Below are positions 1 through 7,549 of a stretch of DNA of 64,000 bases, piece by piece. Source of the stretch: Blastococcus tunisiensis (GTDB lineage: Bacteria > Actinomycetota > Actinomycetes > Mycobacteriales > Geodermatophilaceae). The stretch's first letter is position 1, and each line of letters opens with the position of its first letter. The notes under the pieces are model-generated. The model was given only the letters and a program-made list of their open reading frames with translations, ran no database searches and had not been told where the DNA came from. The DNA lies in assembly GCF_900112815.1 (NCBI RefSeq), contig NZ_FOND01000012.1, positions 100,000 through 163,999 of the forward strand, read 5' to 3'. The position numbers were made by a program, and so were the translations under genes.

Positions 1-405
1 CGACACCAGCACCAGGTTGTCGAAGAAGCTGTTCCGCCGGATGCCGGCCAGGACGCCGGCCACGATGCCGATCACGATCTCGAACAGGACCGCGACCAGC
101 GCGAGCTTGGCGGTCACCGGCAGCCGCTGGAGGATGGTGTCCAGGACCGGGCGGCCGGCGAAGTCGGTACCGAAGTCGCCCTGGACCAGGTCGCCCACGT
201 ACTTGGCGTACTGCAGCCACAGCGGGTCGCCGAGGTTGAAGTCGTCCCGCAGCTGGGCGGCCACGGCGGGCGCGATCGGCCGGTCGCCGGCCAGGGCCGC
301 GATCGGGTCCCCCGGCAGCGCGAACACCATCGCGAAGATCAGGAACGATGCGCCCAGCATGACCGGGATCGTGAGCAAGAGGCGGCGCGCCACGTAGCGG
401 CCCAT
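1..405 (-). CDS. ABC transporter permease, DppB/OppB type (C-terminus off window)
   Basis: Inner-membrane permease of a peptide/nickel-type ABC importer. The visible 135 residues begin MGRYVARRLLLTIPVML, a short basic N-terminus followed by a first membrane helix. A periplasm-facing stretch with the family-typical AQLRDDFNLGDPLWLQYAKY and GDFGTDFAGRPV segments follows, then the start of the second helix. The ATG is at 405-403. The gene lies directly downstream of the binding-protein gene on the same strand, separated by about 150 nt holding a strong hairpin, so both should belong to one dpp/opp-like operon whose remaining genes are outside the window. The substrate cannot be read from the sequence. 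Confidence 0.9.
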   Translation of the reverse strand, partial: MGRYVARRLLLTIPVMLGASFLIFAMVFALPGDPIAALAGDRPIAPAVAAQLRDDFNLGDPLWLQYAKYVGDLVQGDFGTDFAGRPVLDTILQRLPVTAKLALVAVLFEIVIGIVAGVLAGIRRNSFFDNLVLVS

Positions 406-483
406 GTCCCCCCTCGGTTCTGTGTGTGCGGCCGGCACCCTGTGCGGCGTCGGTGGGAATGCTGTCAGCCCCCACACGCTCCG

Positions 484-527
484 CGCCGCCGGGGGTGACT
501 GTCACGGGGACAGCACCCCCGGCGGCG
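484..527 (-). terminator. Long stem-loop between binding-protein and permease genes
   Basis: Perfect 14-bp arms (484-497 and 514-527) enclose an inner 5-bp stem (499-503 with 509-513), so the whole segment folds into one long hairpin with a single bulged A. There is no T-tract. Because it sits inside an operon, between the binding protein and its permease, it is more likely a partial terminator or an RNA-stabilising structure that keeps the binding-protein transcript more abundant than the permease transcript. Confidence 0.7.
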
Positions 528-555
528 GGGATGGTGCGGTGTTACGGGCGCCGCG

Positions 556-2208
556 TCAGTTGACGCTGACCTCGGCGGTGCGGATGTGCCCGAACACGTC
601 GATCACCACGTCCGACACGGTGTCGGCGTGCACGGCCTGCTCCACGTCGAAGAACATCGGGATGCTCGGCATGTCCTCGATGAGGATGTCCTCGGCCTGG
701 TTGTAGAACTCGATGGCCTCCTCGTTGCTCTCGGCCGAGTTCCCCTGCTGGACGAGCGCGTCGAACTCCTCGTTCACGTAGAAGACGCGGTTCGAGCCGT
801 TCGGCGGGATCGCCGCGGCCGAGTAGAGCGGCTCCAGGTAGTTCTGCGGGCTCGGGTAGTCCATGGACCAGCCGAGCCGGAACGGACCGGTCACACCCTT
901 GTCGGCGAGCAGCGGGAGGTACTGGGCGAAGTCGAGGTCGCCGCGGAGGACGTAGTCGACACCCAGGTTGTCCCGGATCTGGTTACCGGCCGCCTGCACC
1001 CAGGCGTCGTGACCGGCGCCGGAGTTGAACCACAGCTCGATCGGCTGCGTGCGGTCGAACCCGGCCTCGTCGAGCAGCGCGTTGGCCGCCTCGGGGTCCA
1101 GCTCGCAGTACTCGCAGGCCCCCTCGCGGTACCCGTCGACGATCGGCGCGACGAACGAGTCCGCCGGCTGCTTGGTGCCCTGGAAGATGGCCTCGGAGAT
1201 GGCCTCGCGGTCGATGGCCATGGAGAAGGCCTGGCGCACGCGCGGGTCGGAGAAGCGCTCGTCGTACACCGGGTAACCGAGGTACTGGAAGCCCGACGAC
1301 GGCGCCTCGAGGAAGGCGTCGCCGAACACGTCCTCCGCCGAGGCGATGGCGTCCGGGGGCAGGTCGGGCGAGACGTCGAGGTTGCCGCCCTGCACGTCGA
1401 GGTAGGCGGTGTCGACATCGCTGTAGACACGGAACTCGACCGTGTCGGCCTGCGCCGGGTTCGGGCCGGCGTAGTCCTCGTAGCGGGACAGCGTGATGCC
1501 CTGGCCCGGCACGAACTCCTCGTCGGCCTTGAACGGGCCGGTGCCGATCGGCAGTGCGCCGTAGCCCTCCGGGTCGTCGAAGAAGCCCTCCGGCAGCGGG
1601 TGGAAGGCGTTGTACCCGACGGTGACCGGGAACTGGGCGAACGGCGCCGCCAGCGTGACCTCGAAGGTCTGGTCGTCGATGACCTCGAGCCCGCTCATCT
1701 CCGTGGCGATCGCCGGGGAGACGACGTTGCCGGCGTCGTCGGTCTCGGCCTGCAGGTCGCCGTAGCCCTCGATGTTCGAGAAGAAGTACGAGGCGCCCTG
1801 GGCGTTCTCGCTGTAGGCGGCCCAGTTCCACGCGTCGACGAACGAGCTCGCGGTGACCGGCGTGCCGTCGTGGAAGGTCCAGCCGTCGTTCAGCGTGACC
1901 GTCCAGGTCTGGCTGTCCTCCGACTCGATGGACTCCGCGATACCGGTGTACTCGACGGAGCCGTCGGCGGCGTACTGGATCAGACCGGTCCACAGGGCCT
2001 CGAGGACCTGCGCGCCCTCGCTCTCCGAGGTGTTGCTCGGGACGAGCGGGTTCTCCGGGTCGCTGTAGAGGGCGATGCTGTAGGTGCCGCCGGCGGCGCC
2101 GCTCTCCCCCTCGCTGCCCTCGTCGTCGCTACCGCCACAGGCGGTCATCACCAGCGCGGCGGCGATGGCCGTCGCGACCAGTGAACTGCTGCGCTTGCTC
2201 AACTTCAC
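556..2208 (-). CDS. ABC transporter substrate-binding lipoprotein, family 5 (peptide/nickel type)
   Basis: Extracytoplasmic solute-binding lipoprotein of 550 residues that delivers substrate to the adjacent permease. The GTG start at 2208 is chosen because GGAGG lies 8 nt upstream and it opens directly into a lipoprotein signal peptide (basic KLSKR, hydrophobic core, lipobox VMTAC with Cys24). A longer frame upstream would bury this signal. The acidic Gly/Ser linker after Cys24 is usual. The PIGTGPFK segment and a C-terminal PSIPMFFD segment are typical of SBP_bac_5 proteins (DppA/OppA/NikA). The cargo cannot be deduced; peptides are the default guess. Confidence 0.92.
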   Translation of the reverse strand: MKLSKRSSSLVATAIAAALVMTACGGSDDEGSEGESGAAGGTYSIALYSDPENPLVPSNTSESEGAQVLEALWTGLIQYAADGSVEYTGIAESIESEDSQTWTVTLNDGWTFHDGTPVTASSFVDAWNWAAYSENAQGASYFFSNIEGYGDLQAETDDAGNVVSPAIATEMSGLEVIDDQTFEVTLAAPFAQFPVTVGYNAFHPLPEGFFDDPEGYGALPIGTGPFKADEEFVPGQGITLSRYEDYAGPNPAQADTVEFRVYSDVDTAYLDVQGGNLDVSPDLPPDAIASAEDVFGDAFLEAPSSGFQYLGYPVYDERFSDPRVRQAFSMAIDREAISEAIFQGTKQPADSFVAPIVDGYREGACEYCELDPEAANALLDEAGFDRTQPIELWFNSGAGHDAWVQAAGNQIRDNLGVDYVLRGDLDFAQYLPLLADKGVTGPFRLGWSMDYPSPQNYLEPLYSAAAIPPNGSNRVFYVNEEFDALVQQGNSAESNEEAIEFYNQAEDILIEDMPSIPMFFDVEQAVHADTVSDVVIDVFGHIRTAEVSVN

Positions 2209-2517
2209 GTGCAAGGCCTCCCTCGACCCGCGTGCGCGGGGGGAACGGACAGGTCGATCCGAGCCCAGCAGAGGGCCGTCGGACGACTGATTGGTCACGA
2301 TCGAAACGCACCCGGGTGGCACAGACCTCCCCAGTACGACGGAAGGACCCTAGGCACGCCGCGAAGAGGGTGTCCACGGCCGTCATCGAGTTGTGACCTC
2401 CATGCGTGACCCTCGCCTCAGCCGCAACATCCACACCGCGAACCGCCGTCCCGCCGCGTGTCCTTCCTCTCATTCACGCCGTCCGCCGGACAGCTTCCGG
2501 CGACGCCTCCGCAGCGG
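2209..2517. other. Divergent intergenic region
   Basis: This stretch of about 300 nt separates the leftward importer operon from the rightward csbD gene. It must hold the importer promoter, but I cannot assign its -10/-35 with confidence. Short open frames across it lack ribosome-binding sites or family resemblance, and I regard them as chance. Confidence 0.4.
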
Positions 2518-2543
2518 GTTCGGCCGGCCGCCGACCCGGGTAC
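2518..2543 (+). promoter_or_regulatory. Stress-sigma (SigB/SigF-like) promoter candidate for csbD
   Basis: GTTC at 2518-2521 is followed after 16 nt by GGGTAC at 2538-2543. This matches the general pattern GTTT-N15-17-GGGTA(T/C) known for SigB/SigF group promoters in actinobacteria and firmicutes. It lies about 40 nt before the csbD start, leaving room for a short leader with the ribosome-binding site. csbD is SigB-controlled in Bacillus subtilis, which supports the reading. Confidence 0.55.
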
Positions 2544-2583
2544 CTGTCCCCTCGACACGGATCCCGAGGGAGAGGCACGCGCG

Positions 2584-2757
2584 ATGAGTGGCACGGACAA
2601 GCTGACGAACAAGATCGAAGAGGTCTCCGGGAAGGGCAAGCAGGCCGTCGGCGAGCAGACCGGCGACCGGGATCTGCAGGCGGAGGGGCAGAAGGAGGAG
2701 TCGAAGAGCAACCTCAAGCAGGCCGGCGAGAACCTCAAGGACGCCTTCAAGAAGTAG
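2584..2757 (+). CDS. csbD: CsbD family stress protein
   Basis: Small hydrophilic protein of 57 residues, nearly full length for the family. It starts MSGTDKLTNKIEEVSGKGKQ and has the repeated K-x-E/G-x-x-K-Q-A-x-G-E pattern of CsbD proteins (short, highly charged, helical). The ATG at 2584 follows GGGAGAGG. CsbD proteins are induced by general stress, but their molecular role is not established. It stands alone, faces a perfect stem-loop downstream, and is preceded by a SigB/SigF-like promoter. Confidence 0.9.
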   Translation: MSGTDKLTNKIEEVSGKGKQAVGEQTGDRDLQAEGQKEESKSNLKQAGENLKDAFKK

Positions 2758-2810
2758 CGCCGTCCCGTCGGCGGCGTCCTCCGGGAGGGCCCGGCAGGAC
2801 GCTCCGACGA

Positions 2811-2843
2811 CGGACGCCGCGGCTCCCCGAGCCGCGGCGTCCG
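2811..2843. terminator. Bidirectional terminator-like hairpin
   Basis: Perfect 14-bp arms (2811-2824 and 2830-2843) with a 5-nt loop lie between the convergent csbD and SRPBCC-Nudix genes. No T-tract is present, as is common in very GC-rich actinobacteria. The position suggests it ends transcription from both sides. Confidence 0.65.
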
Positions 2844-2859
2844 TGCCGTCGGGGGGCCT

Positions 2860-3627
2860 TCAGGCGGGCCGTCGGACGTCGCGCAGGAGGGCGCGGACGG
2901 CGGGGACGAGCGGGCGGTCGGCCGATATCCAGTCCAGCGCGTCCAGCTCGTCGGCCCGGACCCAGCGCAGCTCGGCGTGCTCGCGCGCCACCGGCACCCC
3001 ACCGGCGAGGCGCGCCGACCAGACCCGCAGGGTCGAGCTGCCCGGCGGACCGCCACCCACGACGCCGTCGAGCAGCACCTCGCCGAGGAAGTCCTCCGGG
3101 GTGATCGGGACGCCCAGCTCTTCCTCGATCTCGCGCACCAGTGCGGCGAGCTGCGACTCCCCCGGCTCGACCTTTCCGCCCGGGAACTCCCAGAGCCCGT
3201 CGTAGGGGCCGCCCGCCCGCTTCGCGACGAGCAGCCGGCCGTCGTCGACGATCGCCGCGCCCACCACCTGCAGCACGTCCAGGGCCCGGCGCTCGGCGGC
3301 CACGGCGTAGGCGTCCAGGTGCGCCCGCATCGCCCGGCGGATCCGCCGGCGCAGGACCAGCCGGTCGCGCAGGCCCCCCAGCCATCCGGCGGACTCCCAG
3401 TCCAGCTGCTCCTCGACGAGGGTGCCCGCGGCGGTGGCAGAGAAGCGCCGCGAGTGGGTCAGCCGACGCCCGCCCGGCCCCGGGGCCCCCGCGTGCACGT
3501 CGAGCTCCGGCCGGACCGAGACGAGCTCCTCCAGCGGCGAACCCCACGGACGCCCGAGTGCGCGGGCCACGTCGAAGGCCACGGTGAGCGGCGCCTCCAC
3601 CATCGTGGTGAATCGCAGCCGGAACAC
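2860..3627 (-). CDS. SRPBCC-like domain fused to Nudix hydrolase
   Basis: Protein of 255 residues. The C-terminal half is a Nudix hydrolase: the Nudix box spans about residues 150-173 (GGKVEPGES followed by REIEEELG), preceded by a beta-strand region with LLVAKRAGGPYDGLWEFPGG, as in MutT-type (d)NTP pyrophosphohydrolases. The N-terminal ~115 residues look like an SRPBCC/polyketide-cyclase fold (F-x-T-x-V-x-A-P-L-x-V-A-F-D-V-A-R opening, helical end with LRRRIRRAMRAHLDAYAVAAERRA); that assignment is by pattern only. GTG at 3627 is chosen because a CAGGCT -10-like motif lies 6 nt upstream, suggesting a leaderless mRNA. It diverges from the Rrf2 gene. The substrate is unknown. Confidence 0.8.
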   Translation of the reverse strand: MFRLRFTTMVEAPLTVAFDVARALGRPWGSPLEELVSVRPELDVHAGAPGPGGRRLTHSRRFSATAAGTLVEEQLDWESAGWLGGLRDRLVLRRRIRRAMRAHLDAYAVAAERRALDVLQVVGAAIVDDGRLLVAKRAGGPYDGLWEFPGGKVEPGESQLAALVREIEEELGVPITPEDFLGEVLLDGVVGGGPPGSSTLRVWSARLAGGVPVAREHAELRWVRADELDALDWISADRPLVPAVRALLRDVRRPA

Positions 3628-3721
3628 GGGTCCAGCCTGGCAGAACCGGCAGGATGGGCCGGCAGAACCCCGGCTGCGCCGACCTGCCGGACCGGGCAGA
3701 GCAGCCCCGCAGAGGAGCACA

Positions 3722-4195
3722 GTGCGCATCACCGCCCGCGTGGACTACGCCGTCCGCGCTGCTCTCGAGCTGGCCGCGGTGGCCCCCGAGGCCCTGACCG
3801 CCGAGCGCATCGCCACCAACCAGGGCATCCCGGCCCGGTTCCTGCAGACCATCCTCGGCGACCTGCAGCACGCCCGCCTGGTCACCAGCCAGCGCGGCCG
3901 GGAGGGTGGCTACCGGCTCGCCCTCCCGCCGTCGGAGATCTCGATCGCGCGGGTCATGCGGGTGGAGCAGGGGTTCCTCGCCGAGGTGCACGGCCGGCGC
4001 CCCGAGGAGGTCGCCTACCCGGGCGCCGCCGAGGCGCTGGCGTCGGTCTGGGTGGCCGCCCGCGAGGGCTACCGCCGGGTGCTGGAGGGGGTCACGCTGG
4101 CCGACGTCATCTCCGGCGACCTCCCCGCGCACGCCGCGGAGCTGGTCGCACTGGAGAACGCCTGGCGTTCCTTCGGTGACGCGCCGGGCGCCTGA
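3722..4195 (+). CDS. Rrf2-family transcriptional regulator without Fe-S cysteines (CymR-like)
   Basis: Winged-helix repressor of 157 residues. The N-terminus MRITARVDYAVRAALELA and the recognition region IPARFLQTILGDLQHARLVTS with RGREGGYRLA are canonical Rrf2. It contains no cysteine, so it cannot carry the [2Fe-2S] cluster of IscR/NsrR; CymR-type members that control cysteine metabolism also lack it. GTG at 3722 follows GAGGAG. It lies directly upstream of, and in the same direction as, the sulfite-reductase operon, so control of sulfur assimilation is the natural inference. The 94-nt divergent gap should carry its own promoter. Confidence 0.88.
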   Translation: MRITARVDYAVRAALELAAVAPEALTAERIATNQGIPARFLQTILGDLQHARLVTSQRGREGGYRLALPPSEISIARVMRVEQGFLAEVHGRRPEEVAYPGAAEALASVWVAAREGYRRVLEGVTLADVISGDLPAHAAELVALENAWRSFGDAPGA

Positions 4196-4254
4196 GGAGG
4201 CCCGTATCCCGGGTCACTCCACCGATCCGGTCGACTTGTGCGACGATGGGGGGC

Positions 4255-4341
4255 GTGACCGACCGCGGCAGCCTCCTCGTCGCGCGGCTGCACATCGACC
4301 TCGCGCTCGTCTCCAGCGCCGCCTGTTCCGCGCCGCGCTGA
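4255..4341 (+). CDS. Sulfur-operon leader peptide (28 aa, single Cys near its end)
   Basis: A short open frame reads VTDRGSLLVARLHIDLALVS then SAACSAPR and stop. The core R-L-H-I-D-L followed by S-S-A-A-C resembles the short leader peptides annotated ahead of sulfur-assimilation genes in many actinomycetes. GTG at 4255 lies 7 nt after GACGAT (4242-4247), a leaderless arrangement; an in-frame ATG at 4246 would overlap that motif. The peptide ends about 100 nt before sulfite reductase. The single Cys codon five from the stop suggests that ribosome stalling under cysteine shortage could affect the downstream genes. Family membership is from memory of the motif; the attenuation mechanism is inferred. 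Confidence 0.7.
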   Translation: MTDRGSLLVARLHIDLALVSSAACSAPR

Positions 4342-4444
4342 CCTCGGTCCACCTCGCGCCGCTCCCGCCGCGCCCCCGATCATCAGCGCTCCTCCCTGGT
4401 CGGCCGGGCACGGCAGGGGAACGGGCGCAGGAAGAAGTTCGACC
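4342..4444 (+). promoter_or_regulatory. Leader region between leader peptide and sulfite reductase
   Basis: About 100 nt of untranslated, C-rich RNA precedes the sulfite-reductase start. A weak stem (CCCTG 4394-4398 with CAGGG 4414-4418) is visible. No classical terminator with a T-tract can be seen, so any leader-peptide control would act through RNA occlusion, Rho, or translation of the reductase start. Confidence 0.35.
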
Positions 4445-6118
4445 GTGACCACCCCCACCCGCGTCAGCAGCCGTCCCCAGCGTGGGGAAGGCCAGTGGGC
4501 GCTCGGCTACCGCGAGCCGCTCAACCCCAACGAGCGGATGAAGAAGGACTCCGACGGTCTCGACGTCCGTCAGCGGATCCTCGACATCTACTCGAAGGGG
4601 GGCTTCGACAGCATCGACCCCGGGGACCTCCGCGGCCGGATGCGCTGGATGGGGCTCTACACCCAGCGCGCCCAGGGGATCCCCGGCGGCAAGACCGCCG
4701 TGCTGGAGCCCGAGGAGCTCGAGGACTCCTACTTCATGATGCGGGCGCGCATCGACGGCGGGCAGCTGACCAGCGACGCGCTGCGCGTGATCGGCGGGAT
4801 CAGCACCGACTTCGGCCGCGACGTCGCCGACGTCACCGACCGGCAGAACGTGCAGTACCACTGGATCCGCATCGAGGACGTGCCCGAGATCTGGCGGCGG
4901 TTGGAGTCGGTGGGCCTGAGCACGATGGAGGCCTGCGGGGACGTCCCGCGCGTCATGCTCGGCTGCCCGCTCGCCGGGATCCTCGAGGACGAGGTGCTCG
5001 ACGCCACCGACGTCATCGCCGAGACCGTCGCGAAGTACGTGGGCAGCCCCGAGTTCAGCAACCTGCCGCGCAAGTGGAAGACGTCGATGTCCGGCTGCGT
5101 GGACCACTGCACCGAGCCGGAGATCGACGACGTCTCCTTCGTCGGCGTGCGGAACGCCGACGGCGAGGCCGGCTACGACCTCTGGGTGGGCGGCGGGCTG
5201 TCCACCAACCCGAAGTTCGCCCAGCGGATCGGGGTGTTCGTCCGTCCCGACCAGGTCACCGACGTGTGGGCGGCGTGCACGGCCGTCTTCCGCGACTACG
5301 GCTACCGCCGGCAGCGCAACCGCGCCCGCATCAAGTTCCTCATGGCCGACTGGGGCCCGGAGAAGTTCCGCCAGGTGCTGCAGGACGAGTACCTGCACGT
5401 GCAGCTGCCCGACGGGCCGGCCCCGGCACCGGCCAAGCACGACCAGCGCGACCACGTGGGCGTCAGCCGGCAGAAGGACGGCGCCAACGCCGTCGGTTTC
5501 GCGCTGCGCACCGGCCGGATCAGCGGCTCGCTGCTCACCACGATCGCGGATCTGGCCGACGAGTACGGCCAGGGCCGCATCCGGACGACGACGCAGCAGA
5601 AGCTGGTCATCCTGGACGTCCCCGACGAGAAGGTCGAGGCCCTGGTCGCCGCGCTCGCCGAGCACGACCTGCAGGTCCGCCCGAGCGCCTTCCGCCGCGG
5701 CACCATGGCCTGCACCGGCCTGGAGTTCTGCAAGCTGGCGATCGTCGAGACCAAGCAGCACGCGCAGGACCTCTACGCGGAGCTGGAGAAGCGGCTGCCC
5801 GACTTCGACACCCCGATCGGGATCAACGTCAACGGCTGCCCCAACAGCTGCGCCCGGTTCCAGACCGCCGACATCGGGTTCAAGGGCTCGATGGTGCGCG
5901 ACGCCGCCGGCGAGATGGTCGAGGGCTTCCAGGTCCACCTGGGCGGTCACCTCGGCGTCGAGGCCACCTTCGGCCGCAAGTTCCGCGGGCACAAGGTGAC
6001 CAAGGCAGAGACCGCCGACTACTGCGAGCGGGTGCTGCGCGGGTTCCTGGAGCGGCGGACGCCCGGGGAGTCGTTCGCGCACTACGTCTCCCGGGCGGAC
6101 GAGGACTGGCTGCTGTGA
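4445..6118 (+). CDS. sirA: Assimilatory sulfite reductase (siroheme, ferredoxin-type)
   Basis: Nitrite/sulfite reductase hemoprotein of 557 residues with the usual duplicated architecture. It reduces sulfite to sulfide with six electrons from ferredoxin. The siroheme-[4Fe-4S] ligands are complete: Cys423 and Cys429 in ACTGLEFCK, and Cys465 and Cys469 in NGCPNSCARFQ. An MSGCVDHCTEPEIDD segment in the first repeat is family-typical. Start GTG at 4445 follows GGAAGAAG. First structural gene of an operon with the zinc-ribbon gene and cysH; this pairing with APS reductase makes sulfite rather than nitrite the likely substrate. Confidence 0.93.
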   Translation: MTTPTRVSSRPQRGEGQWALGYREPLNPNERMKKDSDGLDVRQRILDIYSKGGFDSIDPGDLRGRMRWMGLYTQRAQGIPGGKTAVLEPEELEDSYFMMRARIDGGQLTSDALRVIGGISTDFGRDVADVTDRQNVQYHWIRIEDVPEIWRRLESVGLSTMEACGDVPRVMLGCPLAGILEDEVLDATDVIAETVAKYVGSPEFSNLPRKWKTSMSGCVDHCTEPEIDDVSFVGVRNADGEAGYDLWVGGGLSTNPKFAQRIGVFVRPDQVTDVWAACTAVFRDYGYRRQRNRARIKFLMADWGPEKFRQVLQDEYLHVQLPDGPAPAPAKHDQRDHVGVSRQKDGANAVGFALRTGRISGSLLTTIADLADEYGQGRIRTTTQQKLVILDVPDEKVEALVAALAEHDLQVRPSAFRRGTMACTGLEFCKLAIVETKQHAQDLYAELEKRLPDFDTPIGINVNGCPNSCARFQTADIGFKGSMVRDAAGEMVEGFQVHLGGHLGVEATFGRKFRGHKVTKAETADYCERVLRGFLERRTPGESFAHYVSRADEDWLL

Positions 6119-6191
6119 CCGAGCTCGCGAGGTCACCGGAGAGCACAGCACCTGTGGGCATGACGTCGACGAGCGCCGGCGAGGCGACGTC

Positions 6192-6365
6192 ATGACCGAG
6201 GAGGCGGGCGCGGGAAGGGCCCGGCAGCTGCCGGTGTTCCACTGCCCGTACTGCGGGGACGAGGAGCTGACCCCCTACGAGGGCGAGTCGGCCGCCGGCT
6301 GGCGCTGCGGCGCCTGCCTGCGGGCGTTCTCGGTCCGCCTGATCGCGACGGGGGTGCAGGAATGA
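6192..6365 (+). CDS. Small zinc-ribbon protein between sirA and cysH
   Basis: Protein of 57 residues: MTEEAGAGRARQLPVFHCPY start, then CGDEELTPYEGESAAGWRCG and ACLRAFSVRLIATGVQE. Two CxxC knuckles (HCPYC and RCGAC) about 20 residues apart form a rubredoxin-like zinc ribbon. Its stop overlaps the cysH start (ATGA), so it is translationally coupled to cysH. I recall similar small proteins in this position in other actinobacteria, usually unnamed. It could be an electron-transfer or scaffold partner of sulfite or APS reductase, but nothing in the sequence proves it. Confidence 0.8.
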   Translation: MTEEAGAGRARQLPVFHCPYCGDEELTPYEGESAAGWRCGACLRAFSVRLIATGVQE

Positions 6366-7072
6366 CGACCGCTATCGGCGCCTCGCCGGAGCTGGCCGAC
6401 GAGGCCGACGCGCGCTTCGGCCGCATCGCCGACCCGGTCGAGCAGGCGCTCGCCGCGCTGCGCTGGGCCGGGGAGACGTTCGGTGACCGGTTCGCGGTCA
6501 CGTCGTCCATGGCGGACGGGCTGCTCGCCCACCTGGCCGGCCGCGCCGCCCCCGGCGTGCACGTGGTCTTCCTGGACACCGGCTACCACTTCGCCGAGAC
6601 CATCGGCACCCGCGACTGGATCACCGGGGTCCTGCCCGTCACGCTGGTGAACGTCACCCCGGAGCAGACCGTCGCCGAGCAGGACCTCGCCTTCGGGGCG
6701 AAGCTGCACGACCGCGACCCGGACCTGTGCTGCAGCCTGCGCAAGGTCACGCCGCTGGCGCAGGCGCTGGCCGGCTACGTCGCGTGGGGGTCCGGTGTCC
6801 GCCGGGACGAGTCCGCCACCCGCGCCGGCACCCGGCTGGTCGACTGGGACGCCAAGCGCGGCATGGTGAAGGTCAACCCGCTCGCCGCCTGGACGCAGGG
6901 CGACGTGGACGACTACATCGCCGCGCACCAGGTGCCGGTCAACCCGCTGTTCGAGCTCGGCTACGGCTCGATCGGCTGCGAGCCCTGCACCCGCCCGGTC
7001 GCGCCGGGCGAGGACCCGCGCGCCGGCCGCTGGGCGGGCACGACCAAGGTCGAGTGCGGCCTGCACACCTGA
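6362..7072 (+). CDS. cysH: APS (adenylyl-sulfate) reductase, [4Fe-4S] type
   Basis: Reduces activated sulfate to sulfite using thioredoxin; 236 residues. The [4Fe-4S] ligand set that distinguishes APS from PAPS reductases is present: Cys123-Cys124 (LCCSLRKV) and Cys206-x-x-Cys209 (CEPCTRPV). The catalytic ECGLHT tail carries Cys232. The PP-loop region (AVTSSMADGLLAHL) and the DTGYHFAET substrate loop are intact. It overlaps the zinc-ribbon gene by 4 nt and supplies the sulfite consumed by the upstream sirA product. No ATP sulfurylase genes are seen immediately downstream. Confidence 0.94.
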   Translation: MTTAIGASPELADEADARFGRIADPVEQALAALRWAGETFGDRFAVTSSMADGLLAHLAGRAAPGVHVVFLDTGYHFAETIGTRDWITGVLPVTLVNVTPEQTVAEQDLAFGAKLHDRDPDLCCSLRKVTPLAQALAGYVAWGSGVRRDESATRAGTRLVDWDAKRGMVKVNPLAAWTQGDVDDYIAAHQVPVNPLFELGYGSIGCEPCTRPVAPGEDPRAGRWAGTTKVECGLHT

Positions 7073-7208
7073 CGAAGGACCACCAGAAGGACCTCGCTGC
7101 CCCCCACCGCTCGCACGCTCGCGTCGGGCCCCTGCACCGAGGCCGGTGAACGACGCGCTCCGCACGCCGCGGGCCCCTGGGACGCGGCCGTTCCAGCATC
7201 ATCACCAC

Positions 7209-7502
7209 ATGCCTCGCCCACCACGCCTCTCCCCCGACGACGTCGCCACCGCCCTCGACGCGCTCCCGTCCTGGAGCGGGGACGCCGACGGGATCCGCCG
7301 GACCGTCCAGCTGCCCACCTTCCGCGAGGCGGTGGACGCGATCGTGGCGATCGCCGACGTCGCCGAGGAGATGGACCACCACCCCGACGTCGACCTCCGC
7401 TGGCGCACCCTGCACCTGTCGCTGGTCAGCCACTCCGCCGGCGGCGTCACCGAGCTCGACCTGGAGCTGGCCCGGCGGATCGACGCGCTCCTCCCCGACT
7501 GA
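7209..7502 (+). CDS. Pterin-4-alpha-carbinolamine dehydratase
   Basis: Protein of 97 residues, normal family length. The signature EEMDHHPDVDLRWRTLHLSL followed by SHSAGGVTELD contains the paired catalytic histidines. It dehydrates 4a-hydroxytetrahydropterin or acts in molybdopterin metabolism. The ATG at 7209 is preferred because homologues begin near PRLSPDDVATALDALPSWSG. No aromatic amino acid hydroxylase gene is adjacent. About 135 nt of featureless sequence separate it from cysH, so it is probably a separate unit. Confidence 0.92.
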   Translation: MPRPPRLSPDDVATALDALPSWSGDADGIRRTVQLPTFREAVDAIVAIADVAEEMDHHPDVDLRWRTLHLSLVSHSAGGVTELDLELARRIDALLPD

Positions 7503-7549
7503 CTACAGCCGCTGTACCGACCGGTGCAGGGGCCGGGAGGAGGTGGTCC

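Noticed and set aside
6115..6195. 25-codon frame starting at GTG overlapping the sirA stop
   Set aside because: The overlap looks like coupling, but the peptide has no recognisable pattern and the real zinc-ribbon gene starts at ATG 6192 in another frame.
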